Of a stretch of 64,000 nucleotides of DNA, positions 1-9,753 are shown one piece after another. The notes beneath the pieces are model-generated. The model saw only the letters and a list, made by a program, of their open reading frames with translations, was not told where the DNA came from and made no database searches. Origin of the DNA: Pontivivens nitratireducens (GTDB taxonomy: Bacteria; Pseudomonadota; Alphaproteobacteria; Rhodobacterales; Rhodobacteraceae); contig NZ_JACJUQ010000002.1 in NCBI RefSeq assembly GCF_014235845.1, forward strand, positions 62,001 through 126,000, written 5' to 3'. Numbering within the stretch: the stretch's first letter is position 1; each line of letters begins with the position of its first letter. Both the position numbers and the translations under genes were made by a program.

Positions 1-15
1 GGGGAGCGGCGCTGA
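1..15 (+). CDS. possible 3' end of an upstream gene (partial)
   Basis: Reading from base 1 gives four codons (Gly-Glu-Arg-Arg) and a TGA at 13-15, two bases before the next start codon. In related genomes the gene before a DUF4159 protein is usually a DUF58 protein, so this could be its tail. Five codons prove nothing, and another frame is also open here. Confidence 0.3.
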   Translation, partial: GERR

Positions 16-16
16 T

Positions 17-2803
17 ATGATGAGCTTTGGCGCAATCGGATTCGTGACGCCCGCGTTGCTGGCGGCTCTGCTCGCCCTGCCGGTGCTGTGGTGGTTGCTG
101 CGGGCGACACCGCCCGCGCCGATGCGTCGGGCGTTTCCCGGCATCTCGCTGCTGTTCGGGCTGAAGGATACGGAGCGGACACCCGCGCGCACGCCGTGGT
201 GGCTGCTGGCGTTGCGCATGGCGGTTCTGGCGCTGGCCATATTGGGGCTGGCCGGGCCGCTGCTGAACCCCGCCCCCGCACCGGAGCGGGCGGACGGGCC
301 GTTGCTGATCGTGATGGATGGCGGCTGTGCCAGCGCCCCGGATTGGAGCGCCCGGCAGGGCGAGGTTCGCCAGATCCTGGATCGCGCGGATCGTGCCGGT
401 CGGGCGGTGCACCTGGTCTCCCTCTCCGATGCCGCGCCTGATCTGGCACCTAGGGCCGCTGCGGATTGGGCCGGTGTCCTCGACACCATGCGGCCTGCGG
501 GCTGGGCCCCGGACCGCGCGGCCTTCGCTGCGCGGCTGGATGAGATGGGCGATATCGGCGCAAGCATCTGGATCAGCGACGGTTTGGGTGAGGCGGACAA
601 TCTGGTCGAGGCCCTCTCCGCTCGTGGCCCGGTGGAGGTTGTCCTGCCGGAGGATGTGGCGTTGGCGCTGGCCCCTGCGATGTTCGAGGACGGTCAATTG
701 GTGACGCATATCCTGCGGGCCCCCGGTGCCCCCGCACAGGAGGTATCCGTTCAGGTGATCGGAACCGATGCAGCGGGTATCGAGCGTGTGCTGGATCAGG
801 TCGGGCAGATTCTGGCGCCGGGGGATGAGGTAACGCGCGTGGCGATAGACCTGCCGCTGGAACTGCGCAACCGCGTCAGCAGGCTGACGCTTTCTGCGCC
901 TTACAAATCCGCGGGGGCGACCGTCCTGACGGATGACGCGTTGCAGCGCCGCCGCATCGCCCTCGTCGCGGGGGGGCGCAGCGGTGAGGCGCAATCGCTG
1001 ACGGCTCCACTGCATTATCTGCGCACCGCGCTCCAGCCTGTGGCCGAACTTGTCGAGCCACCCCTGGCCGAGGTGCTGGATGCGAGCCCCGATATCGTGA
1101 TGCTGGCCGATGTGGCGAACTTCTCGGAGGAGGAGAGGTCAGGTCTGGAGGATTGGGTGCGTGAGGGCGGTCTGCTGGTCCGCTTCGCCGGACCCCGCAT
1201 GGCGGCCAGTGCCACCGGACAAATGGTCAGGGACAGCCTTCTGCCCGTGCGTCTGCGCGAGGGGGGCCGGTCGCTGGGCGGTGCGATGTCATGGGGCGAC
1301 CCCAAGCGGTTGCGGCCCTTTCCGCAGGGCACCCTGTTCGATGGTCTGGATTTGCCCGAGGATGTGGACGTCGTTTCACAGGTCATGGCGCAGCCCGATC
1401 CCGATCTGGCGGATCGCACGCTGGTGGCGCTGGAGGACGGCACCCCTCTGGTCACCGCCCGGGATGAGGGACGCGGCCGGGTGATCCTGTTCCACGTGAC
1501 GGCGACACCGCGCTGGTCCAGCCTGCCTTTGTCAGGTCTGTTTCTGCAGATGCTCGACCGGATCGCACGGGTTGCCCAATCCGGGGAGCGGGGCGAGGCC
1601 GCACTCGAAGGTGCGATCTGGACCCCTGAACGGGTTCTCGACGGCATGGGGGAGGTCACGGACGCCGACCGGATCGCAGGCGTTGCAGGTGCCAGGTTGG
1701 CGCAGGCGCCGGGGCCGGACGCGCCGCCGGGGCTGTACCGCGCCGGTGTGCGGGGGCATGCCTATAACGTCATGCGCGATGCGACAGCGCTGCAGCGTCT
1801 GGACTTGCCTGCGGGCACCGCGACGCGCGGCTATACCGTTCGGGCGGAGCGGGACCTGACGGGCCTGTTCCTGAGCGGGGCGATGTTGGCACTGATGCTG
1901 GATATTCTGGCGACGCTGGCGCTGGGCGGGCGGCTGCGACCGGCGGCGCGGGCGGGTCTTGGCGGGTTGGCCCTTCTGTTCGTGATGGGTGCGCAGGATG
2001 TGCAGGCGCAGAATGTGGATACGCAGGCAGTTGAGACGCAGGCGGTGCGCGACGATCCCCGTGCGATCTATGCCACGTCCGAAACGGTTCTGGCCTATGT
2101 GCGCACCGGGGACGCAGAGGTGGACAGGATCAGTCGCGCTGGATTGTCGGGCCTGTCGCTGGTTCTGGCCCGGCGCACGGCCATCGAACCGGCGGAGCCG
2201 GTCGCCGTGGATATCGAGCGGGATGAACTGGCCTTCTATCCTATGCTGTACTGGCCCGTGACCGACGCGCAGGCCCCGCCGGGGCCCGAGGCGGTCGCCC
2301 GCATCAACACCTATTTGCGCACCGGTGGCATGATCCTGTTCGACACCCGCGACACCCATCTGGCCGTCGGGGCCGAGGGGCCGGGAAATGCGCAGTTGCG
2401 CCGCCTTGCCGGACAACTCGACCTGCCACCATTGGAGCGGATCCCGCCGGATCACGTGATGACGCGGGCGTTCTACCTGCTCGACGATTTTCCGGGCCGT
2501 TATGTCGGCGCACCCGTCTGGGCGGAGGCATCCTTCGCCCCCGAGGATGTGGACGGCGTGCCGTTTCGCAACCTCAATGATGGTGTCAGCCCGGTTATCA
2601 TCGGCGGCAATGACTGGGCCAGCGCCTGGGCGGTGGACGATCTGGGCAATTTCATCCGCCCCGTCGGACGCGGTGTGCCGGGGGAGCGTCAGCGCGAAAT
2701 GGCCCTGCGCTTCGGCGTCAATCTGGTGATGTATGTGATGACCGGGAACTACAAATCGGATCAGGTACACGTGCCTGCCTTGCTGGAAAGGTTGGGACAA
2801 TGA
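17..2803 (+). CDS. BatA/DUF4159 domain membrane protein
   Basis: A 928-residue inner-membrane protein. The N-terminus (about residues 8-80) has two membrane segments flanking a short Arg-rich stretch (PPAPMRRAFPG), the layout of the BatA N-terminal domain. The middle is an extracytoplasmic region resembling a von Willebrand/glutamine-amidotransferase-like fold. A further hydrophobic segment lies near residues 615-660. The last ~230 residues match the DUF4159 pattern (an FYPMLYWPV segment, then TGGMILFDTRD and a HVMTRAFYLL segment). Its stop overlaps the next start by ATGA at 2800-2803, so the two genes are translationally coupled. In alphaproteobacteria such pairs follow MoxR ATPase and DUF58 genes in an aerotolerance-like (Bat) operon, whose exact function is not settled. 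The start could be ATG 17 or 20. Confidence 0.85.
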   Translation: MMSFGAIGFVTPALLAALLALPVLWWLLRATPPAPMRRAFPGISLLFGLKDTERTPARTPWWLLALRMAVLALAILGLAGPLLNPAPAPERADGPLLIVMDGGCASAPDWSARQGEVRQILDRADRAGRAVHLVSLSDAAPDLAPRAAADWAGVLDTMRPAGWAPDRAAFAARLDEMGDIGASIWISDGLGEADNLVEALSARGPVEVVLPEDVALALAPAMFEDGQLVTHILRAPGAPAQEVSVQVIGTDAAGIERVLDQVGQILAPGDEVTRVAIDLPLELRNRVSRLTLSAPYKSAGATVLTDDALQRRRIALVAGGRSGEAQSLTAPLHYLRTALQPVAELVEPPLAEVLDASPDIVMLADVANFSEEERSGLEDWVREGGLLVRFAGPRMAASATGQMVRDSLLPVRLREGGRSLGGAMSWGDPKRLRPFPQGTLFDGLDLPEDVDVVSQVMAQPDPDLADRTLVALEDGTPLVTARDEGRGRVILFHVTATPRWSSLPLSGLFLQMLDRIARVAQSGERGEAALEGAIWTPERVLDGMGEVTDADRIAGVAGARLAQAPGPDAPPGLYRAGVRGHAYNVMRDATALQRLDLPAGTATRGYTVRAERDLTGLFLSGAMLALMLDILATLALGGRLRPAARAGLGGLALLFVMGAQDVQAQNVDTQAVETQAVRDDPRAIYATSETVLAYVRTGDAEVDRISRAGLSGLSLVLARRTAIEPAEPVAVDIERDELAFYPMLYWPVTDAQAPPGPEAVARINTYLRTGGMILFDTRDTHLAVGAEGPGNAQLRRLAGQLDLPPLERIPPDHVMTRAFYLLDDFPGRYVGAPVWAEASFAPEDVDGVPFRNLNDGVSPVIIGGNDWASAWAVDDLGNFIRPVGRGVPGERQREMALRFGVNLVMYVMTGNYKSDQVHVPALLERLGQ

Positions 2804-4887
2804 GCGGCGTGGTATTTTCCCCTCTGGTTTCGATGGTGGTGATCGTGGCACTGGCAGGCGGGCTGACCGCGCTGTGCCTTTACGCGGCGTGGATGCGGCT
2901 TGCAGGATGGGCGCTGCGCGGCTTGGGAGGGTTGGTCCTGTTGCTGGCGCTGAGCGGGCCGAGCCTGAAGGAAGAGGACCGTGCGCCGCTGACCGATATC
3001 GCGTTCCTGCTGGTGGATCGCTCGGACAGTCAGAGCCTCGGCATGCGGCCCGACCAGATCGCGCGGGCGGAGGAGGAGCTTTCGGCCTCGCTCGATGCGC
3101 TGTCCTTGGACCCGGATGCGCCGCTGGAATGGCGGCGGGTCGAGGTGGGCGACGCAACCGGCGCAGATGAAGGGCGCGGAACCCTGGCCATGCGCGCGCT
3201 GTCCGACGCGCTCGCCGGGGTCGCGCCTGACCGGATCGCGGGGGCGATCCTGCTCAGCGACGGACAGGTTCACGACATGGCCGACGCGCCCGGACTGGAC
3301 GCGCCACTGCATCTGGTCCTGACGGGTCAGCCGCGCGAATGGGACCGCAAGCTGTCGGTCGTGGCCGCACCTGCCTTTGGCATCGTGGGGGAAACGGTGC
3401 AGATGGCCTTGCGCGTCGACGAACTGGGTTTCGTTCCGCGCGACCGCGATGCGGTGACCCTGTCGATCAGCTTGGACGGTGAGGACGTGCTGCGCCTGTC
3501 CGTCCCGGTAGGAGAGGACATTACCTTCGACGTGCCGATCGCGCGCGGCGGCATGAACGTGCTGCAAGCCTCGGTCGCGGAGGGGGCGGGAGAGTTGACG
3601 TCGCGCAACAATACCGCCCTGATCGAGATCAACGGCATTCGCGACCGGCTGCGGGTCCTGCTCGTCTCGGGTGAGCCGCACGCAGGGGGGCGGACATGGC
3701 GCAACCTGCTGAAATCCGACGCAGCGGTCGATCTGGTGCATTTCACCATTCTGCGCCCCCCCTCGAAACAGGACGGCGTGCCGGTGTTCGAGATGAGCCT
3801 GATCGCCTTTCCCACCCGCGAATTGTTCATGGAGAAGATCGACGAATTCGATCTGATCATCTTTGACCGCTACCGACGCCGGGGCGTTCTGCCGCCGTCC
3901 TATCTGGACAATATCGCCCGGTATGTGGAGGATGGCGGCGCGGTCCTCGTCGCATCGGGTCCTGCCTTTGCCGGGGTGGAGAGCCTGTGGCGTACGCCGT
4001 TGGCGCGGGTGCTGCCGGCCGATCCCACCGCGCGGGTGATCGAGGAGGGCTATCTGCCCCGTATATCCGAGCTTGGTGCCCGCCATCCCGTCACGGCGGG
4101 ATTGGAGGATTACGCTCCGCGCCCGGCGGTCGATGGTGTGCCCGGCTGGGGCCGGTGGTTCCGGTTGATCGACCTGGAACAGACCGCTGGCGATACGGTG
4201 ATGGAGGGGCCGGACGGCAGACCCCTGCTGATCCTGGACAGGCCGGGGCAGGGGCGGATCGCGATGCTCGCCTCGGATCACGCATGGTTGTGGGCGCGCG
4301 GATACGAGGGGGGCGGTCCGCAGGTGGAATTGTTGCGGCGGCTGGCTCACTGGCTGATGCAGGAGCCTGAGCTGGAGGAAGAAGTCCTGTTGGGGGATGA
4401 GGTAAGCGGCGATCTGTTGGTCACGCGGCGCACTTTGGGTGACGTAGCGCCGACATTGGAACTGACGGCCCCGGACGAAACGATCTTGACGCCGCAGATG
4501 GTCGAGGTCGGGCCCGGTCGCTGGGAGGTCCGCATCGAGGACCCTGTTCAAGGACTATGGCGATTGCGCGATGGCGATGTCACCGGCGTCGCGGCGGTTG
4601 GCAATGCCGCGCCCAAGGAGTTCGAGAACGCCCTGTCCACCGACGAAGTTCTGAAACCGTTGATCGACGCGACCGATGGCGGTGCGATCCGCGTCTCGGA
4701 CGGTGTTCCCGATCTGCGGCGCGTGCGCGAGGGGCGCAACGCCGCCGGGCGCGGCTGGCTGGGACTGGCTGACCGCGATGCCTACACGGTTGAGAATGTC
4801 AGCCTGACCCCGCTGGCCCCGGCATGGCTGATGCTCTTGCTGACAGCCGCGCTGATCCTGGGCGCATGGCGGATCGAGAGCCGCTAG
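2800..4887 (+). CDS. large membrane protein of the BatA/DUF4159 operon, glutamine amidotransferase-like
   Basis: A 695-residue protein with two N-terminal membrane segments (about residues 8-28 and 40-57), a long extracytoplasmic part and a final membrane helix just before the C-terminus (LAPAWLMLLLTAALILGAW). Residues about 65-75 (FLLVDRSDSQS) look like the first strand of a von Willebrand A domain with a D-x-S-x-S type metal site. The region from about residue 280 to 500 resembles the class-I glutamine-amidotransferase-like domain found in the membrane partner of DUF4159 proteins. It overlaps its upstream neighbour by 4 nt. Its TAG stop shares bases with the TAG stop of the convergent DUF599 gene (CTAG at 4884-4887), leaving no room for a terminator between them. 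Molecular role unknown. Confidence 0.8.
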   Translation: MSGVVFSPLVSMVVIVALAGGLTALCLYAAWMRLAGWALRGLGGLVLLLALSGPSLKEEDRAPLTDIAFLLVDRSDSQSLGMRPDQIARAEEELSASLDALSLDPDAPLEWRRVEVGDATGADEGRGTLAMRALSDALAGVAPDRIAGAILLSDGQVHDMADAPGLDAPLHLVLTGQPREWDRKLSVVAAPAFGIVGETVQMALRVDELGFVPRDRDAVTLSISLDGEDVLRLSVPVGEDITFDVPIARGGMNVLQASVAEGAGELTSRNNTALIEINGIRDRLRVLLVSGEPHAGGRTWRNLLKSDAAVDLVHFTILRPPSKQDGVPVFEMSLIAFPTRELFMEKIDEFDLIIFDRYRRRGVLPPSYLDNIARYVEDGGAVLVASGPAFAGVESLWRTPLARVLPADPTARVIEEGYLPRISELGARHPVTAGLEDYAPRPAVDGVPGWGRWFRLIDLEQTAGDTVMEGPDGRPLLILDRPGQGRIAMLASDHAWLWARGYEGGGPQVELLRRLAHWLMQEPELEEEVLLGDEVSGDLLVTRRTLGDVAPTLELTAPDETILTPQMVEVGPGRWEVRIEDPVQGLWRLRDGDVTGVAAVGNAAPKEFENALSTDEVLKPLIDATDGGAIRVSDGVPDLRRVREGRNAAGRGWLGLADRDAYTVENVSLTPLAPAWLMLLLTAALILGAWRIESR

Positions 4888-5579
4888 CTGGCGATCAGCG
4901 CTTTGCGTGAGCGGGAGAAGAACTCCCGCCGGATCAGCACAGCCGTCGTGACCACGGTCGCCACGATCAACGCCTCCGCGCCCAGCACCCAGGCCATGGC
5001 TGTCAACGCATAGTAGATCCCCCGCAAACCCCGGTTGAAGCTGCGGGCCGCGTAGGAATTGAGCCGCGCGGCGCGGATCGCGATACGCCCGGCCTCGGGC
5101 ACGGTGCCGTCATTGGGCATGGATGCCATGACCACGGCGCAATAGCTGAACAGTCGGTTGGACCACACGAATTTCAGGAACGCATAGAACGCGATCCCCA
5201 GAACCATCAGCAATTCCAGTTGCAAGGTCTGGCTGGACCAGTCCGGCATCAGGCCCTCACCCGCAGACAGCAAGGTTTCGGGCTTGCCCAGAATCGCGAC
5301 GATCCCCCCGATCACCAGCAAGGTGGTGGAGCCGAAGAACGCGGTGCTCTGCTGGATACTGGCAAGGATCGCGCTGTCGAAGATGCGCACGTCGCGGGCG
5401 GCCATCTCCTCCATCCAGCGATACCGATGACGCTTCATCAGGACGTGAACGGAGGGGCGCTTCGCGTTATCCCTCTCGATCAGGAAGGTCGTTGTCAGCC
5501 AGCATGACCAGAAGAGCGCCAGTGCCACAAGGTCGAGCAGATCGAAGCTGTTCAGCAGGATATTCACGTCGATTTGCAT
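4884..5579 (-). CDS. DUF599 family membrane protein
   Basis: 231 residues with four likely membrane helices: an N-terminal one (DLVALALFWSCWLTTTFLI), two central ones (around FFGSTTLLVIGGIVAIL and LLMVLGIAFYAFLKFVW) and a C-terminal one (ALTAMAWVLGAEALIVATVV). The order and the central R-x-x-W-M-x-x-M-x-x-R-D motif are those of DUF599 proteins. ATG 5579 was chosen because it is preceded by AAGGAAGGT at a normal distance; the longer open frame upstream lacks such a site. Function unknown. It reads toward the DUF4159 operon and its promoter region (5580-5756) is shared with glcD. Confidence 0.82.
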   Translation of the reverse strand: MQIDVNILLNSFDLLDLVALALFWSCWLTTTFLIERDNAKRPSVHVLMKRHRYRWMEEMAARDVRIFDSAILASIQQSTAFFGSTTLLVIGGIVAILGKPETLLSAGEGLMPDWSSQTLQLELLMVLGIAFYAFLKFVWSNRLFSYCAVVMASMPNDGTVPEAGRIAIRAARLNSYAARSFNRGLRGIYYALTAMAWVLGAEALIVATVVTTAVLIRREFFSRSRKALIAS

Positions 5580-5710
5580 TGTCTGACCTTCCTTCACATC
5601 GGTTTGATAGTAAGCTGAGCAATGAGCATCGGAAAGCGGCGATGCGCGCAAAGGCGGGCTACACCGGAATTGGGCCGGGCATAGGCCGGAAATGGCTGGT
5701 CGTGTGCTGG

Positions 5711-5735
5711 AATTGGTCATACATCTGGACCAATT
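5711..5735. promoter_or_regulatory. palindromic operator, GntR (FadR/GlcC/PdhR) type, upstream of glcD
   Basis: A perfect 8-bp inverted repeat, AATTGGTC and GACCAATT, separated by 9 bp and ending 21 bp before the glcD start. The half-site contains TTGGTC/GACCAA, the kind of sequence bound by FadR-subfamily GntR regulators such as PdhR, LldR and GlcC. No such regulator gene lies in the window, so the binding protein is inferred only. Confidence 0.5.
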
Positions 5736-5756
5736 CGCGGAACGGGGGAATGTAAC

Positions 5757-7232
5757 ATGCAGATGCCGGACCCAAATCAGGCCATTATCGCGCGCAAGGC
5801 GCATCTGGTCGCGCGTCTGAAGCAGGTTCTGCCGGAGGGGGCCGTGATCCATTCCGACAATGAGGTTCGCGCCTATGAATGCGATGCGCTGACCGCATAT
5901 AAGTGCCCGCCATTGGCCGCTGTTCTGCCCGCCACCACCGCGCAGGTCGCGGCGGTGCTGCGCATCTGTCATGAGGAGGCCGTGCCGGTTGTGCCGCGCG
6001 GATCGGGCACTTCACTCGCGGGCGGGGCCTTGCCCACGGCGGATGCGGTCATTCTGGGCGTGGCCCGGCTGACCGAGGTGATCGAGACGGATTACGACAA
6101 TCGCTTCATTCGCGTGCAGACCGGCCGGACCAATCTGAGCGTGACCGGCGCGGTCGAACAGGACGGGTTCTTTTACGCGCCCGATCCCTCCAGCCAGCTG
6201 GCCTGCGCCATCGCGGGCAATATCGCGATGAATTCCGGCGGGGCGCATTGCCTGAAATACGGGGTCACGACCAACAATCTGCTGGGCGTGACAATGGTCA
6301 CGATGGAGGGGGAGATCGTCGAGATCGGCGGTGCCCACATGGATTCCGGCGGCTACGACCTGCTGGGTCTGATCTGCGGCTCGGAAGGGCAGTTGGGCGT
6401 GGTGACGGAGGCGACCCTGCGCATCATCGCGAAGCCGGAGGGCGCGCGCCCGATCCTGCTGGCCTTCGACGCGAACGAGGTGGCGGGCGCCTGCGTCAGC
6501 GACATCATCCGCGCGGGCCTTCTGCCCGTGGCCATCGAATTCATGGACCGCCCCTGCATCGCAGCTTGCGAACGGTTCGCCCAGGCCGGCTATCCCGATT
6601 GCGAGGCCCTGCTGATCGTCGAGGTCGAAGGCTCGGACGCCGAAATCGACGAGCAACTCGCCAAGATCAAGGCCATCGCTGCCACGCACGATCCGGTCGA
6701 GATGCGCGAAAGCAAGTCCGAGGCGGAATCCGCCGCGATCTGGGCCGGGCGCAAGGCCGCGTTCGGCGCGATGGGGCAGATCAACGATTACATGTGCCTG
6801 GACGGGACGATTCCGGTCAGCGAACTGCCCTTCGTTCTGCGCCGCATCCGCGAATTGTCGGCCGAGTTCGGTCTGGACGTGGCCAATGTCTTTCACGCGG
6901 GCGACGGCAACATGCATCCGCTGATCCTGTTCGACGCCAACAAACCCGGCGATCTGAACACCTGCGAGGCGCTGGGGGCCGAGATCCTGAAGCTCTGCGT
7001 TGAGGTCGGCGGCTGCCTGACTGGCGAACACGGCGTCGGGATCGAGAAACGCGACCTGATGCACGTGCAGTTCGACGCCGCCGATCTGGAAATGCAGGTC
7101 CGGGTGAAGGATGTTTTCGACCCCGGTTGGTTGCTGAACCCGGCCAAGGTGTTTCCGCTGGACGCGACCGAGGCGCGGCGCGCGGCGCGGGATGTTCCGC
7201 AGCGCCAGACGCAGGACGCGGCGATCGCTTGA
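5757..7232 (+). CDS. glcD: glycolate oxidase FAD-binding subunit GlcD
   Basis: 491 residues, the usual GlcD length. It oxidises glycolate to glyoxylate with FAD and passes electrons to the GlcF iron-sulfur subunit. The FAD-binding (PCMH-type) domain occupies about residues 50-230, with VVPRGSGTSLAGG near 80 and a PDPSSQLACAIAGNIAMNSGG segment near 143-163. The C-terminal FAD-oxidase cap includes VFHAGDGNMHPLI and the closing GGCLTGEHGVGIEKRD motif. ATG 5757 follows a G-rich stretch; ATG 5763 is an alternative. It is first in a glcD-glcE-glcF operon and lies behind the GntR-type palindrome at 5711-5735. Confidence 0.95.
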   Translation: MQMPDPNQAIIARKAHLVARLKQVLPEGAVIHSDNEVRAYECDALTAYKCPPLAAVLPATTAQVAAVLRICHEEAVPVVPRGSGTSLAGGALPTADAVILGVARLTEVIETDYDNRFIRVQTGRTNLSVTGAVEQDGFFYAPDPSSQLACAIAGNIAMNSGGAHCLKYGVTTNNLLGVTMVTMEGEIVEIGGAHMDSGGYDLLGLICGSEGQLGVVTEATLRIIAKPEGARPILLAFDANEVAGACVSDIIRAGLLPVAIEFMDRPCIAACERFAQAGYPDCEALLIVEVEGSDAEIDEQLAKIKAIAATHDPVEMRESKSEAESAAIWAGRKAAFGAMGQINDYMCLDGTIPVSELPFVLRRIRELSAEFGLDVANVFHAGDGNMHPLILFDANKPGDLNTCEALGAEILKLCVEVGGCLTGEHGVGIEKRDLMHVQFDAADLEMQVRVKDVFDPGWLLNPAKVFPLDATEARRAARDVPQRQTQDAAIA

Positions 7233-7278
7233 TGCGCGATGCTTTCCACACCCTTGCTGGCGGGGACAGGAGTTTGAC

Positions 7279-8409
7279 ATGAACGACGTGACCGACACGG
7301 TTCTGACCCCCGATACGGAGCAGCAGCTGGCCGAGATGGTGCGCGCCGCCCACGCGCAGCGGACCCGGCTGGCCATCCGGGGCGGCGGCACGCGCCCCTA
7401 TGGTAATCCGGTTCGGGCGGACGCGGTGTTGCAGACATCCGGCCTCAGCGGCATCACTCTATACGATCCGGGGGCGCTGACGCTGGTGGCGCGGGCCGGC
7501 ACGCCTCTGGCCGAGGTCGAGGCCGCGCTGGCGGCGGAGGGGCAGATGCTGCCCTTCGAACCAATGGATCACCAGGGCATTTTGGGCACCACAGGCACAC
7601 CGACCATCGGCGGCGTGGTGGCAACGAACGCCTCCGGTCCGCGCCGGTTAAAGGTCGGTGCCTGTCGCGACAGCCTGATCGGCGTGCGCTTCGTCACCGG
7701 CGAGGGGCATGTGGTCAAGAATGGCGGTCGGGTGATGAAGAACGTCACCGGCTACGATCTGGTCAAGCTGATGGCGGGCAGTCACGGCACGCTAGGGGTG
7801 CTGAGCGAGGTTTCGTTCAAGGTCCTGCCCAAACCGCAATCGGTCGCCACGCTGGTCTGGTCGGGTCTGGACGACGGGGCGGCGGTGGCCCTGCTGGCAG
7901 CGGCCATGCGATCCCCCTACGACGTTTCAGGTGCCGCGCATGATCCGGCCTCGGGGCGTACTTTGGTTCGGATCGAGGGGCTGGAACAATCCGTCAGCTA
8001 CCGTGCGCAGGCGCTGTCACAGGATTTGTCGAGCCGGGGTGCTGCGCAAATCATTGAGGATGACAGCGCCGCGATATGGGCGGATATTCGGGACGCGAGG
8101 CCGCTATGCGACGGGCAGGGCGATATCTGGCGGATCTGCGTAAAGCCATCCGACGGACCGCGTGTCGTCGCGGCGGCGGGGGGGCATCCGGCCCTTTACG
8201 ACTGGCAGGGCGGGCTGGTGTGGCTGCGCATGCCGCAGGGCACCGTGCTGCGCGACCGCATCGCTGAATATCCCGGCCACGCGACGCTGATGCGCGGCAC
8301 CGACAAGCGGGCGTTCCAGCCCGAACCGATGCCGGTGGCACGGCTCAGCCAGGGTCTGCGCACGCAATTCGACCCGCGCGGCATCCTCAATTCCGGCAAG
8401 ATGATCTAG
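7279..8409 (+). CDS. glcE: glycolate oxidase FAD-binding subunit GlcE
   Basis: 376 residues, second FAD-binding subunit of glycolate oxidase. The PCMH-type FAD domain is visible (RLAIRGGGTRPYG near 33; GVVATNASGPRRLKVGACRD near 112; GRVMKNVTGYDLVKLMAGSHGTLG near 150). The C-terminus ends in the family pattern (QFDPRGILNSGKMI). ATG 7279 has AGGAGTTTGAC in front. The frame is open upstream to 7192 but that extension overlaps the end of glcD and has no family similarity. It lies 46 bp after glcD and 12 bp before glcF. Confidence 0.93.
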   Translation: MNDVTDTVLTPDTEQQLAEMVRAAHAQRTRLAIRGGGTRPYGNPVRADAVLQTSGLSGITLYDPGALTLVARAGTPLAEVEAALAAEGQMLPFEPMDHQGILGTTGTPTIGGVVATNASGPRRLKVGACRDSLIGVRFVTGEGHVVKNGGRVMKNVTGYDLVKLMAGSHGTLGVLSEVSFKVLPKPQSVATLVWSGLDDGAAVALLAAAMRSPYDVSGAAHDPASGRTLVRIEGLEQSVSYRAQALSQDLSSRGAAQIIEDDSAAIWADIRDARPLCDGQGDIWRICVKPSDGPRVVAAAGGHPALYDWQGGLVWLRMPQGTVLRDRIAEYPGHATLMRGTDKRAFQPEPMPVARLSQGLRTQFDPRGILNSGKMI

Positions 8410-8421
8410 GGATCGCGTCAC

Positions 8422-9711
8422 ATGCAGACCAGCTTCACCCCCGAGCAGCTCACCGATCCGGCCATCGCACGCTCGAACGAGATTCTGCGCAGTTGCGTTC
8501 ATTGCGGCTTTTGCACCGCGACATGCCCGACCTATCAGGTGCTGGGGGATGAGTTGGACAGCCCGCGCGGACGCATCTACCTGATCAAGGATATGCTGGA
8601 GAATGAACGCACCCCTGACGCGAAGACGGTCAAGCATATCGACCGCTGCCTCAGCTGCCTTGCCTGCATGACCACGTGCCCCTCGGGGGTGCATTACATG
8701 CATCTGGTCGATCATGGCCGCGCCTATATCGAAAAGAACTACAAACGCCCCTTCATGGACCGGGCATTGCGCTGGACGTTGGCGCAGGTGCTGCCCTATT
8801 CAGGGCGGTTTCGTGCGGCACTGGGGCTGGCGCGACTGGGGCGGCCGTTTCGACGGTTCATGCCGGACCCGCGATTGCGGGCGATGCTGGACATGGCGCC
8901 GCGCGACATTCCCTCGCCCTCGCCCAACGATCGGCCGCAGACCTTCGCCGCGCAGGGGCCCCGGATCAAGCGGATGGCACTGATGACGGGATGTGCGCAA
9001 AAGGCGCTGAACACCGATATCAACGACGCGACGATCCGCATCCTGCGCCGGCACGGGGTCGAGGTTGTGGTGGCGCGCGGTGCGGGATGTTGTGGCGCGC
9101 TGACCCACCATATGGGCCGCGAGGGGCAGAGCCATGCCTCCGCCGCCGCGAACATCAAGGCCTGGGTGGCGGAGATGGACGGCGAGGGGCTGGACGCCAT
9201 CGTCATCAACACCTCCGGCTGTGGCACGACGGTCAAGGATTACGGGCACATGTTCCGAAACGATCCGCTGGCCGCGAATGCGGCGCGGGTGTCGGCCATC
9301 GCGCGCGACATCTCGGAGGTGCTGGAGGGACTGGACCTGAACGCCCGCGCCGAACCGCTGCGCGTCACCTATCATTCCGCCTGCTCGCTGCAACATGGGC
9401 AGCAAATCAAGGATACGCCGAAGAAGCTGTTGAAAAAGGCGGGCTTTACCGTGGTGGAGCCGCGCGACCCGCATCTGTGCTGCGGTTCCGCCGGAACCTA
9501 CAACCTGATGCAACCCGCGATTTCGGGCGAGTTGAAGGCGCGCAAGGTCGCAACCCTGCAGGCAACGCAGCCCGATGTGATCGCAGCGGGCAATATCGGT
9601 TGCATGATGCAGATCGGGTCCGCAGCAGGCGTGCCTGTCGTGCACACGGTCGAACTTCTCGACTGGGCGACAGGCGGCCCGAAACCGCCCGCGCTCATCA
9701 AGAACGATTGA
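8422..9711 (+). CDS. glcF: glycolate oxidase iron-sulfur subunit GlcF
   Basis: 429 residues. Two 4Fe-4S ferredoxin-type motifs sit near the N-terminus (CVHCGFCTATCPTY at about 26-39 and CLSCLACMTTCPSG at about 76-89). Two cysteine-rich CCG domains follow (the first around CCGALTHHMG, the second around CCGSAGTYNLMQP). This is the standard GlcF layout, relaying electrons from GlcD/GlcE to the quinone pool. It ends the glc operon; the following protease gene starts 42 bp later. Confidence 0.95.
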   Translation: MQTSFTPEQLTDPAIARSNEILRSCVHCGFCTATCPTYQVLGDELDSPRGRIYLIKDMLENERTPDAKTVKHIDRCLSCLACMTTCPSGVHYMHLVDHGRAYIEKNYKRPFMDRALRWTLAQVLPYSGRFRAALGLARLGRPFRRFMPDPRLRAMLDMAPRDIPSPSPNDRPQTFAAQGPRIKRMALMTGCAQKALNTDINDATIRILRRHGVEVVVARGAGCCGALTHHMGREGQSHASAAANIKAWVAEMDGEGLDAIVINTSGCGTTVKDYGHMFRNDPLAANAARVSAIARDISEVLEGLDLNARAEPLRVTYHSACSLQHGQQIKDTPKKLLKKAGFTVVEPRDPHLCCGSAGTYNLMQPAISGELKARKVATLQATQPDVIAAGNIGCMMQIGSAAGVPVVHTVELLDWATGGPKPPALIKND

Positions 9712-9753
9712 TCCCTCCGGCGCAGCCTGCCAAGGTCGCGCGGCGGAGGGTTC

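Noticed and set aside
1532-4551. Long minus-strand open frames of 541 and 596 codons (1532-3157 and 2761-4551)
   Set aside because: They are antisense to the two BatA/DUF4159 genes, rich in Arg/Pro/Gln, without family patterns; a common artefact in GC-rich DNA.
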